64,000 bases of DNA, from assembly GCF_900496975.1 (NCBI RefSeq), contig NZ_UFQC01000020.1, positions 46,076 to 110,075 of the forward strand. The letters run 5' to 3'. Below are positions 34,805 through 44,332 of the stretch, in pieces; position 1 is the stretch's first letter; the number at the start of each line of letters is the position of its first letter. Source of the DNA: Achromobacter veterisilvae. Its GTDB lineage: Bacteria > Pseudomonadota > Gammaproteobacteria > Burkholderiales > Burkholderiaceae_B. The translations under genes were made by a program, and so were the position numbers. Below the pieces are notes generated by a model that was given only the letters and a program-made list of their open reading frames with translations, did no database searches and was not told the origin of the DNA.

Positions 34805-35844
34805 GGCAGTTGCCGCCGCAGGACGACCGACACGAAGAACGGAATGCCGACCAGCGCGGTCACGATGCCCACGGGCACGACCACGCCGGGCACGAGGTTC
34901 TTGGACACGATCGACGCCAGCGACAGGATCACCGCGCCCACCAGCGCGCTGCCCGGCAGGTAATAGCGGTGGTCCTCGCCGAACAGCCGCCGCGCGATGT
35001 GGGGCGCCACCAGTCCGATAAAGCCGATCGTGCCGACGAAGGCCACGGCCAGCGACGACAGCAGGCTGACCCGCGCCAGCGCCGCGACGCGCACGCGGCG
35101 CACGTCCACGCCGAAGCTGGCCGCGCGGTCCTCGCCCAGCCGCAAGGCGGTCAGTTTCCAGGACTGGCGCATGGCCAGGGGCAGGGCCACCCCGAAAGCG
35201 GCCGCCAGCACGCCCACGGACGCCCAGCCGGAACGCGACAGGCTCCCCATGGTCCAGAACACCAGGTTCTGCAGGGCTTCGGCGCTGGCCATGAACTGCA
35301 CCAGCGACACCAGCGCGTTGAAGGTGAACAGCATGGCGATGCCGAACAGCACCACGGCCGAGGTATTCATGCCGCCCCATCGGGTCACCGCGTCGAGCAG
35401 CAGCGCCGCCAGCATCGCGAACAGGAAGGCGTTGCCCGCGATCAGCCATCCGGCGGGGAGGCCCGGCACGCCCAGTTGCAGCACGATCGCCAGCGAGGCG
35501 CCGAAGGCGGCGGCGGAGGACACGCCCAGCGTGAACGGGCTGGCCAGCGGATTGTTCAGGATGGTCTGCATCTCGGCGCCCGCCAGCCCCAGCGCCATGC
35601 CCACCAGGGCGGCCATCAGGGCGGAGGGCAGGCGGATTTCCCACACGATGACCCGGTAGGTCGGGTCGGCGGAGGCGGGGGACTTCAGCGTCCGCCAAAG
35701 ATCGTGCCACGGCAGGCCCGAGGGCCCCACGGTGAAGTCGATCAGCAGCGCCAGGAAAATCGCCGCCAGCAGCAGGGCGATCAGCCCTGCCCGGCGGCGC
35801 AGGATATGCCGGTAGGCGGCAACCGCGCTGGCGGTTGGCCGCAT
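34801..35844 (-). CDS. FecCD/BtuC-family ABC transporter permease
   Basis: The 347-residue protein has about ten membrane segments, the G-A-E-M-Q-T-I-L-N-N-P-L-A-S-P motif of FecCD permeases, and the G-x-I-G-F-I-G-L-V-A-P-H-I-A-R coupling helix near residue 270. It would form a homodimer importing an iron chelate, heme or corrinoid. Its start codon shares one base with the cpoB stop (TAATG), tying it to the tol-pal-cpoB transcript. The ATPase gene follows with a 4-base overlap. Confidence 0.9.
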   Translation of the reverse strand: MRPTASAVAAYRHILRRRAGLIALLLAAIFLALLIDFTVGPSGLPWHDLWRTLKSPASADPTYRVIVWEIRLPSALMAALVGMALGLAGAEMQTILNNPLASPFTLGVSSAAAFGASLAIVLQLGVPGLPAGWLIAGNAFLFAMLAALLLDAVTRWGGMNTSAVVLFGIAMLFTFNALVSLVQFMASAEALQNLVFWTMGSLSRSGWASVGVLAAAFGVALPLAMRQSWKLTALRLGEDRAASFGVDVRRVRVAALARVSLLSSLAVAFVGTIGFIGLVAPHIARRLFGEDHRYYLPGSALVGAVILSLASIVSKNLVPGVVVPVGIVTALVGIPFFVSVVLRRQLP

Positions 35845-36533
35845 TACTGCAGCAACTGCAGCCGGCTCTTGGCCGTGCCGGCGGCCGGCGTGGTCGGGTA
35901 GTCGCGGACGATGCGCTGCAGCGTCGCCTTGGCGCCGGCGCGGTTGTTCAGTTCGATCTGGCTGCCGGCGATGACGAGCAGGGCGTCGGGCGCGCGGGCG
36001 TTGTCGGGCGACTTCTGGACCATGGCGTTCAACTGGTCGATGGCGCCCTTGAAGTCCTTCAGCGCATAGCGGCTGCTGCCCAGGTAGAACTGGGCGCTGG
36101 GGGCGAGCTGGCTGGCGGGGTACAGCGCGGTGAACGCGGCCAGCGATTCGGACGCGTCCTTGTACTGGCCCTTGCGGAACAGGTCGATCGCGCCGTCGTA
36201 GGCGGCTTGTTCCTGGGGATCGCCGGCGGAGGCGCCTGGCGGGTTGGCGCTGCCGGCGGCGCCGCCCGGCTTGGCGCTGGGCTGCTGGCGCGACACCAGT
36301 TCGAGCTGGTCGCGCAACTGGGCGACTTCCTGCTGCAGGGCCTGGATCTGGTCGGCCAATTGCAGCTTGGCGCGCTGGCTTTGCTCGTTCTGCTGCTGCA
36401 CCTGCTGGCGCAGATCCAGGATGGCCCGGCGGGCCTCATCGTCGGAAAAAGCATGGGCCGGGGCCGTCAGGGCCGCAAGCACCAGGCCAGTGGCCACAAG
36501 CAGGGGACGCAGGGACAGAACGTTATCGCGCAT
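35844..36533 (-). CDS. cpoB: Cell division coordinator CpoB (YbgF)
   Basis: CpoB is a periplasmic protein that links Tol-Pal with peptidoglycan synthesis during constriction. The 229-residue protein has a signal peptide ending A-H-A, an N-terminal coiled coil rich in Gln (about residues 25-80, trimerising in E. coli), a Gly/Pro linker and a C-terminal TPR domain (D-L-F-R-K-G-Q-Y-K-D-A, then L-K-D-F-K-G-A-I). The start at 36533 gives the signal peptide directly. It lies downstream of pal, but a strong terminator separates the two. Confidence 0.92.
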   Translation of the reverse strand: MRDNVLSLRPLLVATGLVLAALTAPAHAFSDDEARRAILDLRQQVQQQNEQSQRAKLQLADQIQALQQEVAQLRDQLELVSRQQPSAKPGGAAGSANPPGASAGDPQEQAAYDGAIDLFRKGQYKDASESLAAFTALYPASQLAPSAQFYLGSSRYALKDFKGAIDQLNAMVQKSPDNARAPDALLVIAGSQIELNNRAGAKATLQRIVRDYPTTPAAGTAKSRLQLLQ

Positions 36534-36546
36534 GAAAATTCCCGGG

Positions 36547-36588
36547 TAAAAAAACAAACGTCGGGACGGCCGGCTGACCGCCCCGACG
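36547..36588 (-). terminator. Intrinsic terminator between pal and cpoB
   Basis: On the minus strand, CGTCGGG-G-CGG pairs with CCG-T-CCCGACG around a short loop and is followed by TTTGTTTTTTT. It stands inside the 85-base gap between pal and cpoB, so it would end or attenuate the tol-pal transcript before cpoB. Confidence 0.8.
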
Positions 36589-36618
36589 CGTGGTAGGGCT
36601 CTCGACTATACGGAGATT

Positions 36619-37119
36619 TTAGCGGCGATAGACAATATCGGCGCGACGGTTTTCCGCAAAGTCGGCTTCCGACGTACCGGTCGCCTTCGGCTTTTCTTTA
36701 CCAAAGCTGATGGTTTCGATCTGGTTGTCGCTGACGCCCAGCAAGGTCATCATGCGGCGCACGGCGTCCGCGCGGCGCTGGCCCAGGGCCAGGTTGTATT
36801 CAGCGCCGCCGCGTTCGTCGGTGTTGCCTTCGATCTTGATGGTCTGCTGCTGGTGCGAGGCCAGGTACTTGGCATGGGTTTCGACCAGGCCGCGGTACTG
36901 ATCCGACACCGTGTAGCTGTCGAAGTCAAAGTATACCGAGCGCTGTTGCGCCAGGATGCTTTGGGGGTTGAAGGGATCAAGGATCTGGCCGGAGGCCGAG
37001 GATCCTTGGCCAGCGCCTCCGCCCTGACCCGCTTTATCGTCGAGAGGGACGGAGCTGCAAGCTGCCAGGGTGGCAGCCAGAGCGGCGATGGTTAGGCTTT
37101 TGGCAATGCGCGACTTCAT
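36619..37119 (-). CDS. pal: Peptidoglycan-associated lipoprotein Pal
   Basis: Pal anchors the outer membrane to peptidoglycan as part of the Tol-Pal system. The 166-residue protein has a lipoprotein signal ending L-A-A-C, a Gly/Ser-rich linker, and a C-terminal OmpA-like domain with V-Y-F-D-F-D-S-Y, G-N-T-D-E-R-G and N-L-A-L-G-Q-R-R-A-D-A-V, which bind diaminopimelate. AAGGAA lies ahead of the ATG at 37119. It follows tolB closely and precedes the terminator before cpoB. Confidence 0.97.
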   Translation of the reverse strand: MKSRIAKSLTIAALAATLAACSSVPLDDKAGQGGGAGQGSSASGQILDPFNPQSILAQQRSVYFDFDSYTVSDQYRGLVETHAKYLASHQQQTIKIEGNTDERGGAEYNLALGQRRADAVRRMMTLLGVSDNQIETISFGKEKPKATGTSEADFAENRRADIVYRR

Positions 37120-37150
37120 GATAGTTCCTTTGCAAAGAGAGTCACACGTG

Positions 37151-38473
37151 TTATCGGGTAAATGGGCCCCAAGTCGGTTCACGTATTTCCCCGTTCAGTA
37201 CCGAAAGCGTCTGCCGTACGCGGCCATCGCTCGAGACACCCGCAAGCACGCTACGGCCATTTTGGATGGCGGCGTAAAGGACTTGCATGCCATTTGGCGC
37301 AAAGCTCGGGGACTGATCGTCACGACCATCAGTCAGCAAGGTCTCGGCGCCTGAGGACAGGTTCAACGACGCGATTCGAAACGCGCCGTCGCGTCTTGCA
37401 ACGTACAGCAGCGTCGATCCATCGGGGGAAATTCGGGGTGAGATGTTGTAACCACCATTAAACGTGAGGCGGCGTGCTTCGCCACCACTCGAGCCGGTCT
37501 GATAGATCTGCGGCCCGCCGCTGCGGTCACTCGTAAAGATAATGGATGCCCCGTCCGGCGTAAAGCTCGGTTCGGTGTCGATACCGGGAGAACGCGTAAC
37601 TCGGGTCGGATTGGAGCCGTCGGACGCGCCGACGATGTAAATTTGCGACAAACCATCGCGGGTCAGCGCCACCGCCAGCTTGGAGCCGTCGGGCGACCAG
37701 CCGGGCGCGCTGTTGTTGCCCTTGAAGTTGGCGACCGGCGCGCGGGCGCTGGAGGCCAGGTTGTGCACGTACACCACCGGCTTGCCGGATTCGAAGCTGA
37801 CGTAGGCCAGCTTGGAGCCGTCGGGCGACCAGGACGGGGAAATGATGGGCTCGCGCGAACGCAGGGCCACTTGCGGATTCTGGCCGTCGGCGTCGGCCAC
37901 CTGCAGTTCGTAGGTGGCGCCTTTCTTCAGCACATACGCGATGCGGGTCGAGAACACGCCGCGAACGCCGGTGATCTTCTCGTAGATGCGGTCGGCGATC
38001 TGGTGCGCCACGCGGCGCAGCTCTTGTTCGGTGCCCGAGAACGCCACGCCATCCAACTGGCCCTTCTTGACGGTATCGGCAAGGCGGTAGCGGACGTCGT
38101 AGCGGCCGTCGGCACCGCGCGAAATGCTGCCGTAGGCGATGAAGTCGGCGCCCTTGGCGCGCCAGTCGTCGTGGGCGATGGGGGAGTCCACGTTCAGGCC
38201 GGAACCCGCGGCGTTGATCAGGCGGAACTGGCCCGTGCGGGTGAGATCGGCGCGGATCACGTCGGCCAGGGCGCGGCCATGCGTGTCATCGACGGCGAAA
38301 TCGGCGATCGCCACGGGATACTGGGTGGCACCGGTGCCCGAGATATCGACGCGCAACTGCGCCTGGGCGGGTTTCATGGCCATCAGGCAGGCCAGCGCGA
38401 GCATCAGCAGGCCGAGTCCATACGATCGCCAGAGAGCGAGCTGGGGTACTCGTCGGCTATAAGCGGGAGTCAT
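37151..38473 (-). CDS. tolB: Tol-Pal system protein TolB
   Basis: The 440-residue periplasmic protein has a signal peptide ending A-Q-A, an N-terminal domain (residues about 40-170) and a six-bladed beta-propeller. The propeller is marked by repeated S-W-S-P-D-G-S-K-L-A, G-W-S-P-D-G-S and F-T-P-D-G-A blade motifs. It contacts Pal and TolA during cell constriction. The start at 38473 was chosen for the signal peptide; the frame upstream runs into tolA. AGGAG precedes it. Confidence 0.96.
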   Translation of the reverse strand: MTPAYSRRVPQLALWRSYGLGLLMLALACLMAMKPAQAQLRVDISGTGATQYPVAIADFAVDDTHGRALADVIRADLTRTGQFRLINAAGSGLNVDSPIAHDDWRAKGADFIAYGSISRGADGRYDVRYRLADTVKKGQLDGVAFSGTEQELRRVAHQIADRIYEKITGVRGVFSTRIAYVLKKGATYELQVADADGQNPQVALRSREPIISPSWSPDGSKLAYVSFESGKPVVYVHNLASSARAPVANFKGNNSAPGWSPDGSKLAVALTRDGLSQIYIVGASDGSNPTRVTRSPGIDTEPSFTPDGASIIFTSDRSGGPQIYQTGSSGGEARRLTFNGGYNISPRISPDGSTLLYVARRDGAFRIASLNLSSGAETLLTDGRDDQSPSFAPNGMQVLYAAIQNGRSVLAGVSSDGRVRQTLSVLNGEIREPTWGPFTR

Positions 38474-38489
38474 ATTCTTCAATCTCCTG

Positions 38490-39641
38490 TCAATCATACA
38501 TTCTGTACACAACATCGATAATGGGTTCGTAGCGGCCCGTCGAGGGCTTCGGGAAGGGGTTGCAGCGGCGGATGCCGGTTTCGACCGCGCGGTCGAAGCC
38601 GGCATTGCCCGAAGAACTGGTCAACGTCACGCCGTTGACTTTCCCGTCGGAACCTAACTGTACCCGGTATTGTGCCGTGGGATTTTCCGATCCGCTGCGG
38701 GGCGGGGGCGGATAAGCCACCCCCGGCTGCACGCAGGCGCGGACCTTGGCGCCATAGCCGCTGTCGCGTCCGCCGCCCGCCTGGTTGCGGTCGGCGGTGC
38801 CGCCCGGAATGCCCGCGGCGCCCAGGGCGTCGTTGCGGAACGCGTCCTTCAGCGCCTTGTCGGCGGCGGCCTTCTTGGCGGCATCTTCCTTCGCCTTTTT
38901 CTCGGCGGCGGCCTTCTTTTCGGCGGCAACCTTCTCGGCCGCCGCTTTTTCCTCGGCGGCCTTGTCGGCTGCGGCTTTTTCGGCAGCCGCCTTTTCCGCG
39001 GCGGCCTTCTTGGCGGCGTCTTCCTTGGCCTTCTTCTCGGCGGCCGCCTTGTCGGCGGCGGCTTTCTCGGCCGCGGCCTTCTCCGCGGCAGCCTTCTCAG
39101 CGGCAGCCTTCTCAGCGGCGGCTTTTTCGGCGGCCTGGCGTTCCTGCTCCAGGCGCTTCTTCTCTTTCAGCTCGGCCTGCTTGCGCTCTTCCTCGATGCG
39201 CGCCTTTTCCTTGGCGGCTTCGGCGGCCTGGCGCGCCTTTTCCTCTTCTTCGCGCTTCTTCTTGGCTTCCTGAAGCGCGATCTCGGGGTCGACTTCCTCG
39301 GTCTTGGGCTGAACCTGGGGTTCGGGCTCGGGAGGAGGCGGCGGCGGCGGAGGGGGCGGCGGCTCGGGCGCCTTTTCAGGTTCGGGCTGCGGCTCGGGCT
39401 TGGGTTGCGGCTTGGGAGGTTCGGGCTGGGGCGTGGGCGGAGGCGAGACGGGCGAATTGCCGTCCGCCCAGAGTTCCACCTGCACGGGGCCGGGGTTCTC
39501 CGAGCGCCAGTTCACGCCAAAGATCAAGACGATCAGCAGCAGCACGTGCACCGCCACGGCCAGGAGCAATGCCTTCCGGTTGTCGTGGTTGGGCGGGGGG
39601 GCCGGGGGGCCGCTGCGGTGTCGGATTATGGGTGGCGTCAT
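38490..39641 (-). CDS. tolA: Tol-Pal system protein TolA
   Basis: TolA spans the periplasm and transmits proton-motive force from TolQR to the outer membrane. The 383-residue protein has one N-terminal membrane segment (residues about 23-43), a Pro-rich stretch, a very long Ala/Lys/Glu helical domain (about residues 110-270) built from A-A-E-K-A-like repeats, and a C-terminal domain with Y-P-P-P-P-R and a pair of cysteines. The DNA repeats seen at about 38850-39150 are this coding repeat, not an independent repeat element. Confidence 0.95.
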   Translation of the reverse strand: MTPPIIRHRSGPPAPPPNHDNRKALLLAVAVHVLLLIVLIFGVNWRSENPGPVQVELWADGNSPVSPPPTPQPEPPKPQPKPEPQPEPEKAPEPPPPPPPPPPPEPEPQVQPKTEEVDPEIALQEAKKKREEEEKARQAAEAAKEKARIEEERKQAELKEKKRLEQERQAAEKAAAEKAAAEKAAAEKAAAEKAAADKAAAEKKAKEDAAKKAAAEKAAAEKAAADKAAEEKAAAEKVAAEKKAAAEKKAKEDAAKKAAADKALKDAFRNDALGAAGIPGGTADRNQAGGGRDSGYGAKVRACVQPGVAYPPPPRSGSENPTAQYRVQLGSDGKVNGVTLTSSSGNAGFDRAVETGIRRCNPFPKPSTGRYEPIIDVVYRMYD

Positions 39642-39680
39642 GAGCGTTGCATGCCGGCGGCGCCGGCGGAAGGCGTCGCG

Positions 39681-40139
39681 TTAGCGTTTTTTCGCGGGTG
39701 CGGGCTGGGGGGCGCCGGAGGATTGGTCCACCAGCAGACCCAGGCGGGTGATGCCGTTGGTGCGCAATTCGTCCATGACCTTCACCACCGTCTCGTACGG
39801 CACTTTGCCGTCGGCGGCGATGACCACCGGCGTTTCCGCGGTAATGCGCGAGCGCACTTGCGCCACCAGTTCGGGGCGCGCGATGTCCTGCGGGGTGGCG
39901 CCGGGTTCGCGCATGCGCAGGGCGACCTTGCCGTCTTCCGAAATCTGGACTTCCAGCGGCTTGACCGGCACCTCGGAGGCGGCGCCCACTGAGGGTAGCT
40001 GGATCAGGCCGGGCGTGATGAGGGGGGCGGTCACCATGAAGATGACCAGCAGCACCAGCATCACGTCGATGTACGGCACCACGTTGATGTCGGCCTTCAT
40101 GCGGCGGCCGGACCTGCCGCGTGAGCTTACCGAGGGCAT
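39681..40139 (-). CDS. tolR: Tol-Pal system protein TolR
   Basis: The 152-residue protein has a short cytoplasmic N-terminus, one membrane helix with the proton-conducting aspartate in P-Y-I-D-V-M-L-V-L-L, and a periplasmic domain with the V-x-I-A-A-D-G-K-V-P-Y-E pattern. It belongs to the ExbD/TolR family. Its start overlaps the tolQ stop by one base. The longer Pro/Ala C-terminal tail is common in betaproteobacteria. Confidence 0.95.
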   Translation of the reverse strand: MPSVSSRGRSGRRMKADINVVPYIDVMLVLLVIFMVTAPLITPGLIQLPSVGAASEVPVKPLEVQISEDGKVALRMREPGATPQDIARPELVAQVRSRITAETPVVIAADGKVPYETVVKVMDELRTNGITRLGLLVDQSSGAPQPAPAKKR

Positions 40140-40819
40140 TAGCGCACCTGCCGTTGCAGAATGTTCAGGAATTCATCGACGAAGCTGTCGAAACGGATCG
40201 AGATGCGGTCGATATCGTTGGTGAAGCGGTTGTAGGCGACGACAGCCGGGATGGCGGCGAACAGGCCGATGGCGGTGGCGATCAGCGCTTCCGCGATGCC
40301 GGGGGCCACCGAGGCCAGGGTGGCCTGCTGCATGTTCGACAGGCCGATGAAGGCGTGCATGATCCCCCAGACCGTGCCCAGCAGGCCGATGTAGGGCGAC
40401 ACGGAACCGGCCGAGGCCAGGAAGTTCAGGTGCGACTCGAGCGCGTCCATTTCGCGCTGGTAGGCGGCGCGCATGGCGCGGCGCGGGCCGTCCAGCACGG
40501 CGGTGGCGTCGCCGGAGGCGTTGCCGCGGCGGGCCTTCAGGAATTCGGTCATGCCGGCATCGAAGATGCGGGCCAGCGCGCCCTGTTCGTCGCGGCGCGA
40601 GGCCACCGCCTGCTGCAGCATGGACAGGTCGCCGCCCGACCAGAAATCATCCTCGAAACGGCGGGTCTGGGCATGCGCGCGCTTGATGGCCAGACGCTTG
40701 GCGAAGATGTAGGTCCAGGACATGATCGAGATGCCCAACAGCATCAGCATGATCAGTTGGACCGGCACGCTGGCGTGGGTAATCAGCGAAAGCAACGACA
40801 TGTCGTTGGTGACTTGCAT
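40139..40819 (-). CDS. tolQ: Tol-Pal system protein TolQ
   Basis: The 226-residue ExbB/TolQ-family protein has three membrane helices. The N-terminal one is followed by a large cytoplasmic loop; the other two carry the conserved S-P-Y-I-G-L-L-G-T-V-W-G-I and A-P-G-I-A-E-A-L-I-A-T-A-I-G-L motifs lining the proton channel. It starts 2 bases after ybgC, and its stop overlaps tolR, so all three are co-translated. Confidence 0.96.
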   Translation of the reverse strand: MQVTNDMSLLSLITHASVPVQLIMLMLLGISIMSWTYIFAKRLAIKRAHAQTRRFEDDFWSGGDLSMLQQAVASRRDEQGALARIFDAGMTEFLKARRGNASGDATAVLDGPRRAMRAAYQREMDALESHLNFLASAGSVSPYIGLLGTVWGIMHAFIGLSNMQQATLASVAPGIAEALIATAIGLFAAIPAVVAYNRFTNDIDRISIRFDSFVDEFLNILQRQVR

Positions 40820-40821
40820 GG

Positions 40822-41244
40822 TTATTCCTGAATGAATTCCAGTTTGGCGCGAACGTCAGCCGGCAATTCCGCCGGCCGCATGTGAATGGCATCGACGCAG
40901 CAGACTTGGATGTTGCCTTCGGCAAGCAGTTCCCCGTCGCGCTCCGCGCGCTGCGCGAAGTGTATCGAAGCGCGGCCCAGTCGTGTGACCCGGCTGCGTA
41001 TGGTAAGCAAATCGTCCAGCCTGGCGGGTTTCCGGTACGACATGTCCAGCGCGCGGACGACGAACAGCCGTTGCTCGCTGGCGGCCAGGCCGGACTGGTT
41101 GACTCCCAGGTCGCGCAGCCACTCGGTGCGCGCGCGTTCCAGGAATTTCAAGTAGTTGGCGTAGAAAACCACTCCGCCTGCGTCCGTGTCCTCGTAGTAG
41201 ACACGGACTTGCAGGACGGATTCGGGGGACTTCGGGTCGGTCAC
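40822..41244 (-). CDS. ybgC: Acyl-CoA thioesterase YbgC (Tol-Pal operon)
   Basis: The 140-residue hot-dog-fold protein has the catalytic signature Y-Y-E-D-T-D-A-G-G-V-V-F-Y-A-N-Y-L, including the active-site aspartate. YbgC hydrolyses acyl-CoA or acyl-ACP and is the usual first gene of the tol-pal operon, linked to phospholipid metabolism at division. It starts 58 bases downstream of the proS stop on the same strand, so the operon promoter may lie in that gap or further up. Confidence 0.95.
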   Translation of the reverse strand: MTDPKSPESVLQVRVYYEDTDAGGVVFYANYLKFLERARTEWLRDLGVNQSGLAASEQRLFVVRALDMSYRKPARLDDLLTIRSRVTRLGRASIHFAQRAERDGELLAEGNIQVCCVDAIHMRPAELPADVRAKLEFIQE

Positions 41245-41302
41245 GATACAGAGGGGCAGATTTCGGGGACGGGACGCAGGAAGTCCGTAGTTACTGCAAG
41301 GT

Positions 41303-43033
41303 TCACAGGGTGTCGAGCTTCGTCAGCACGGCTTCCAGCGCGGACTCTACCGGAATCTTGGCCGCTTCGGTTTCCCGACGGGCCTGCAATTCCACCACAC
41401 CATCGTTCAGGCCGCGTTCTCCAACTGTTACACGCAACGGCGCGCCGATCAATTCCCACTCGGCGAACATCACGCCGGGGCGGGCGTCGCGGTCGTCCAG
41501 GATGACGTCGACGCCCCGCGCCAGGAGGGATTCGTAGAGTTTCTGGGCGGTGTCACGCACGGTTTCACTTTTGCCCCAGCCCACCGGGCAGATGACCACC
41601 TCGAAAGGCGCGATCGCGCGGGGCCAGATGATGCCGCGGGCGTCGTGGTTCTGCTCGATGGCGGCGCCCACGATGCGGGTCACGCCGATGCCGTAGCAGC
41701 CCATTTCCAGCACCGCCGGCTTGCCGGTCTCGTCCAGGAAGGTGGCCTTGAGGGCTTCCGAGTACTTCTTGCCCAGGTAGAAAACGTGGCCCACTTCGAT
41801 GCCGCGCTGGATGGAAAGGGTGCCCTTGCCGTCCGGGGAGGGGTCGCCGGCGACGACGTTGCGCAGGTCGGCCACCCGTTCCGGCTCGGGCAGGTCGCGG
41901 CCCCAGTTCACGCCCTGGATGTGGAAGTCTTCCTTGTTCGCCCCGCAGACGAAGTCGGCCATGTTGGCCACGGTGCGGTCGGCGATGACGTGCACCGGAC
42001 GGGCGGTCTTGACCGGGCCCAGGTAGCCGGGCTTGCAGCCGAAGTGCTCGACGATCTCGGTTTCCGTGGCGAAACGGAAGCCGGCCAGGCCGGGCAGCTT
42101 GCCCGCCTTGATTTCGTTGAGTTCGTGGTCGCCGCGCAGCAGCAGCAGCCAGATGTCGACCCGGCCCTTGTCGCCGTCGGTGGCCAGCACGATGGATTTG
42201 ATCGTGCGTTCCAGCGGCAGGCCCAGCAGGCGGGCCACGTCCTCGCACTTGGCCGCGCCCGGCGTGGGCACGTCGGCCATGGCCTGGGCGGGCTCGGCGC
42301 GCGTGGCGTACAGCGCGGGCGCCTCGGCCAGCTCGATGTTGGCGGCGTAGTCGGATTCGGCGTTGTAGACCAGCAGGTCTTCGCCGGTGTCGGCGATCAC
42401 CTGGAATTCGTGGCTGCGGGTGCCGCCAATCGAGCCCGTGTCGGCCGCCACCGCGCGGAATTCCAGGCCCAGGCGGCCGAAAATGCGCATGTAGGCGTTG
42501 AACATGATGTCGTAGCTGCGCTGGGCGCCGGCTTCGTCGCGGTCGAAGGAATAGGCGTCCTTCATGGTGAATTCGCGGCCGCGCATCAGGCCGAAGCGCG
42601 GGCGGCGCTCGTCCCGGAACTTGGTCTGGATGTGATAGAAATTCAGCGGCAGTTGCCGGTAGCTGTGGATTTCATTGCGGGCGATGTCCGTAATGACTTC
42701 CTCGGACGTGGGCTGCAGCACGAAATCGCGCTGGTGCCGGTCTTTGATGCGCAGCAGTTCGGCGCCGTACTGCTCCCAGCGGCCCGACTCCTGCCAGAGT
42801 TCCGCCGGCTGGACCACCGGCATCAGGAGTTCGATGGCGCCCGCGGCGTTCATCTCTTCCCGGACGATGGCCTCGACCTTGCGGATGATCTTCAGCCCCA
42901 GGGGCATGTAGGTGTAGATGCCGCCCGCGAGCTTGCGGATCATGCCGGCCCGGGTCATCAGTTGGTGGCTGGCGACTTCGGCCTCGGAAGGGGCTTCTTT
43001 GAGGGTGTTGATGTGGTAGTTGGATGCGCGCAT
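41303..43033 (-). CDS. proS: Prolyl-tRNA synthetase (bacterial type with editing insert)
   Basis: The 576-residue class II synthetase charges tRNA-Pro. Motif 2 is [17 protein letters not shown], motif 3 is G-C-Y-G-I-G-V-T-R. The editing (INS) domain lies at about residues 225-400, and the anticodon-binding domain ends the protein. It is divergent from rppH across 65 bases with a TATAAT box. Minus-strand transcription continues towards ybgC-tol. Confidence 0.97.
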   Translation of the reverse strand: MRASNYHINTLKEAPSEAEVASHQLMTRAGMIRKLAGGIYTYMPLGLKIIRKVEAIVREEMNAAGAIELLMPVVQPAELWQESGRWEQYGAELLRIKDRHQRDFVLQPTSEEVITDIARNEIHSYRQLPLNFYHIQTKFRDERRPRFGLMRGREFTMKDAYSFDRDEAGAQRSYDIMFNAYMRIFGRLGLEFRAVAADTGSIGGTRSHEFQVIADTGEDLLVYNAESDYAANIELAEAPALYATRAEPAQAMADVPTPGAAKCEDVARLLGLPLERTIKSIVLATDGDKGRVDIWLLLLRGDHELNEIKAGKLPGLAGFRFATETEIVEHFGCKPGYLGPVKTARPVHVIADRTVANMADFVCGANKEDFHIQGVNWGRDLPEPERVADLRNVVAGDPSPDGKGTLSIQRGIEVGHVFYLGKKYSEALKATFLDETGKPAVLEMGCYGIGVTRIVGAAIEQNHDARGIIWPRAIAPFEVVICPVGWGKSETVRDTAQKLYESLLARGVDVILDDRDARPGVMFAEWELIGAPLRVTVGERGLNDGVVELQARRETEAAKIPVESALEAVLTKLDTL

Positions 43034-43056
43034 GTTTAAAGGTGGCAGCAGATACG

Positions 43057-43062
43057 TATAAT
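43057..43062 (+). promoter_or_regulatory. Possible -10 element for rppH
   Basis: TATAAT lies in the 65-base gap between divergent proS and rppH. The -35 match upstream (TTTAAA at 43035-43040, 16-base spacing) is poor. Confidence 0.35.
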
Positions 43063-43098
43063 CGACCGTAATTGTATTGAATTCGGTGGGGGTGGCCC

Positions 43099-43671
43099 AT
43101 GCTTGACCGCGAAGGCTACCGCCCCAATGTCGGCATCATTCTCGTCAACGGTAGAAACGAGGTCTTTTGGGGCAAGCGTATCAGGGAACATGCCTGGCAG
43201 TTCCCCCAGGGCGGCATCAAATATGGCGAAAGCCCGGTGCAGGCCATGTATCGCGAACTCCATGAAGAGGTGGGCTTGAAGCCCGAGCATGTCCGTATTT
43301 TGGGGCGTACACGCGATTGGTTACGTTATAACGTGCCCGATCACTTCGTCCGGCGTGAGTGGCGTGGCCACTATAAAGGACAAAAACAGATTTGGTTCTT
43401 GTTGCGCCTGGTGGGACGTGACAGCGACGTTTGCCTGCGCGCGACGCAGCATCCGGAATTCGATGCCTGGCGCTGGAGCCAGTATTGGGTGCCCCTGGAC
43501 GCCGTGATCGAGTTCAAGCGCGATGTCTATACCCAGGCGTTGAACGAGTTGTCGGCTATCCTCTTTCGGCGTCACCACGAAACCCGCTACTTGCGCCAGC
43601 GGGTGCATGGGCAGCGGGCGGCAGAGAATTTGCCCGAAGGAACGGACGGTCATGCGCATATTGTTGGTTGA
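43099..43671 (+). CDS. rppH: RNA pyrophosphohydrolase RppH (NudH)
   Basis: RppH removes pyrophosphate from 5'-triphosphate RNA and starts mRNA decay. The 190-residue protein has the RppH N-terminus (R-P-N-V-G-I-I-L), W-Q-F-P-Q-G-G-I and a complete Nudix box (G-G-I-K-Y-G-E-S-x7-R-E-L-H-E-E-V-G-L). The C-terminal [13 protein letters not shown] region is also typical. Its last 20 bases overlap the response-regulator gene that follows. Confidence 0.96.
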   Translation: MLDREGYRPNVGIILVNGRNEVFWGKRIREHAWQFPQGGIKYGESPVQAMYRELHEEVGLKPEHVRILGRTRDWLRYNVPDHFVRREWRGHYKGQKQIWFLLRLVGRDSDVCLRATQHPEFDAWRWSQYWVPLDAVIEFKRDVYTQALNELSAILFRRHHETRYLRQRVHGQRAAENLPEGTDGHAHIVG

Positions 43672-44332
43672 AGACGAACGGGACATGGCGTCCTGGCTGA
43701 TGCGCGCGCTAGCCCAGAGTGGGTTCGTGCCGGATCACGCGGCGGACGCCCGGACGGCCGAGGCCTTCATGGCGGGCACCGAGTACGACGCCATCGTCAT
43801 GGACTTGCGCCTGCCCGACAAGCACGGGCTGGTGGTCCTGCGCGAAATGCGCAACCGGGACGACCGCACGCCGGTTCTGCTGCTGACCGCCCAGGGCGCC
43901 CTGCAAGACCGCGTGCGCGGCCTGAACCTGGGCGCGGACGACTTCCTGACCAAGCCGTTCGCGCTGGAAGAACTGGAAGCGCGGCTCACCGCGCTGGTGC
44001 GCCGCAGCCGCGGCCGCCAGCATCCGCGCCTGCAATGCGGTTCGCTGTCCTACGACAGCGAAAGCCGCGCCTTCACCCTGGACGGCTCCCTTTTGTTCCT
44101 GACGCCGCGCGAACACGCCGCCCTGGCGGCGCTCTTGACCCGCAGCGGCTATCCGGTGGACAAATCCCAATTGTTCGGCAAGGTCTTCACGCACGACAGC
44201 GAAGCCAATCCCGACGCCATCGAGGTCGTGCTGCACCGGCTGCGCAAGAAGCTGGCGGGCAGCGACGTGCGCATCGTGACGGTGCGGGGGCTGGGCTACA
44301 TGCTGGAAAGCGTCGCCAGCGAGTCGGCTTGA
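43652..44332 (+). CDS. tctD: OmpR-family response regulator (TctD-like)
   Basis: The 226-residue protein has a receiver domain (Glu7-Asp8 acidic pair, phospho-acceptor Asp51, Lys101) and a C-terminal winged helix with the [19 protein letters not shown] end of the OmpR class. The start at 43652 is the first ATG of the conserved fold and overlaps rppH by 20 bases. With the kinase and TctB/TctA genes downstream, it is most likely a TctD/BctD-type regulator of carboxylate uptake. Confidence 0.88.
   Translation: MRILLVEDERDMASWLMRALAQSGFVPDHAADARTAEAFMAGTEYDAIVMDLRLPDKHGLVVLREMRNRDDRTPVLLLTAQGALQDRVRGLNLGADDFLTKPFALEELEARLTALVRRSRGRQHPRLQCGSLSYDSESRAFTLDGSLLFLTPREHAALAALLTRSGYPVDKSQLFGKVFTHDSEANPDAIEVVLHRLRKKLAGSDVRIVTVRGLGYMLESVASESA

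Noticed and set aside
38850..39150. Short tandem DNA repeats resembling a satellite or CRISPR-like array
   Set aside because: They encode the Ala/Lys/Glu helical repeats of TolA in frame; spacing is irregular and there are no unique spacers.
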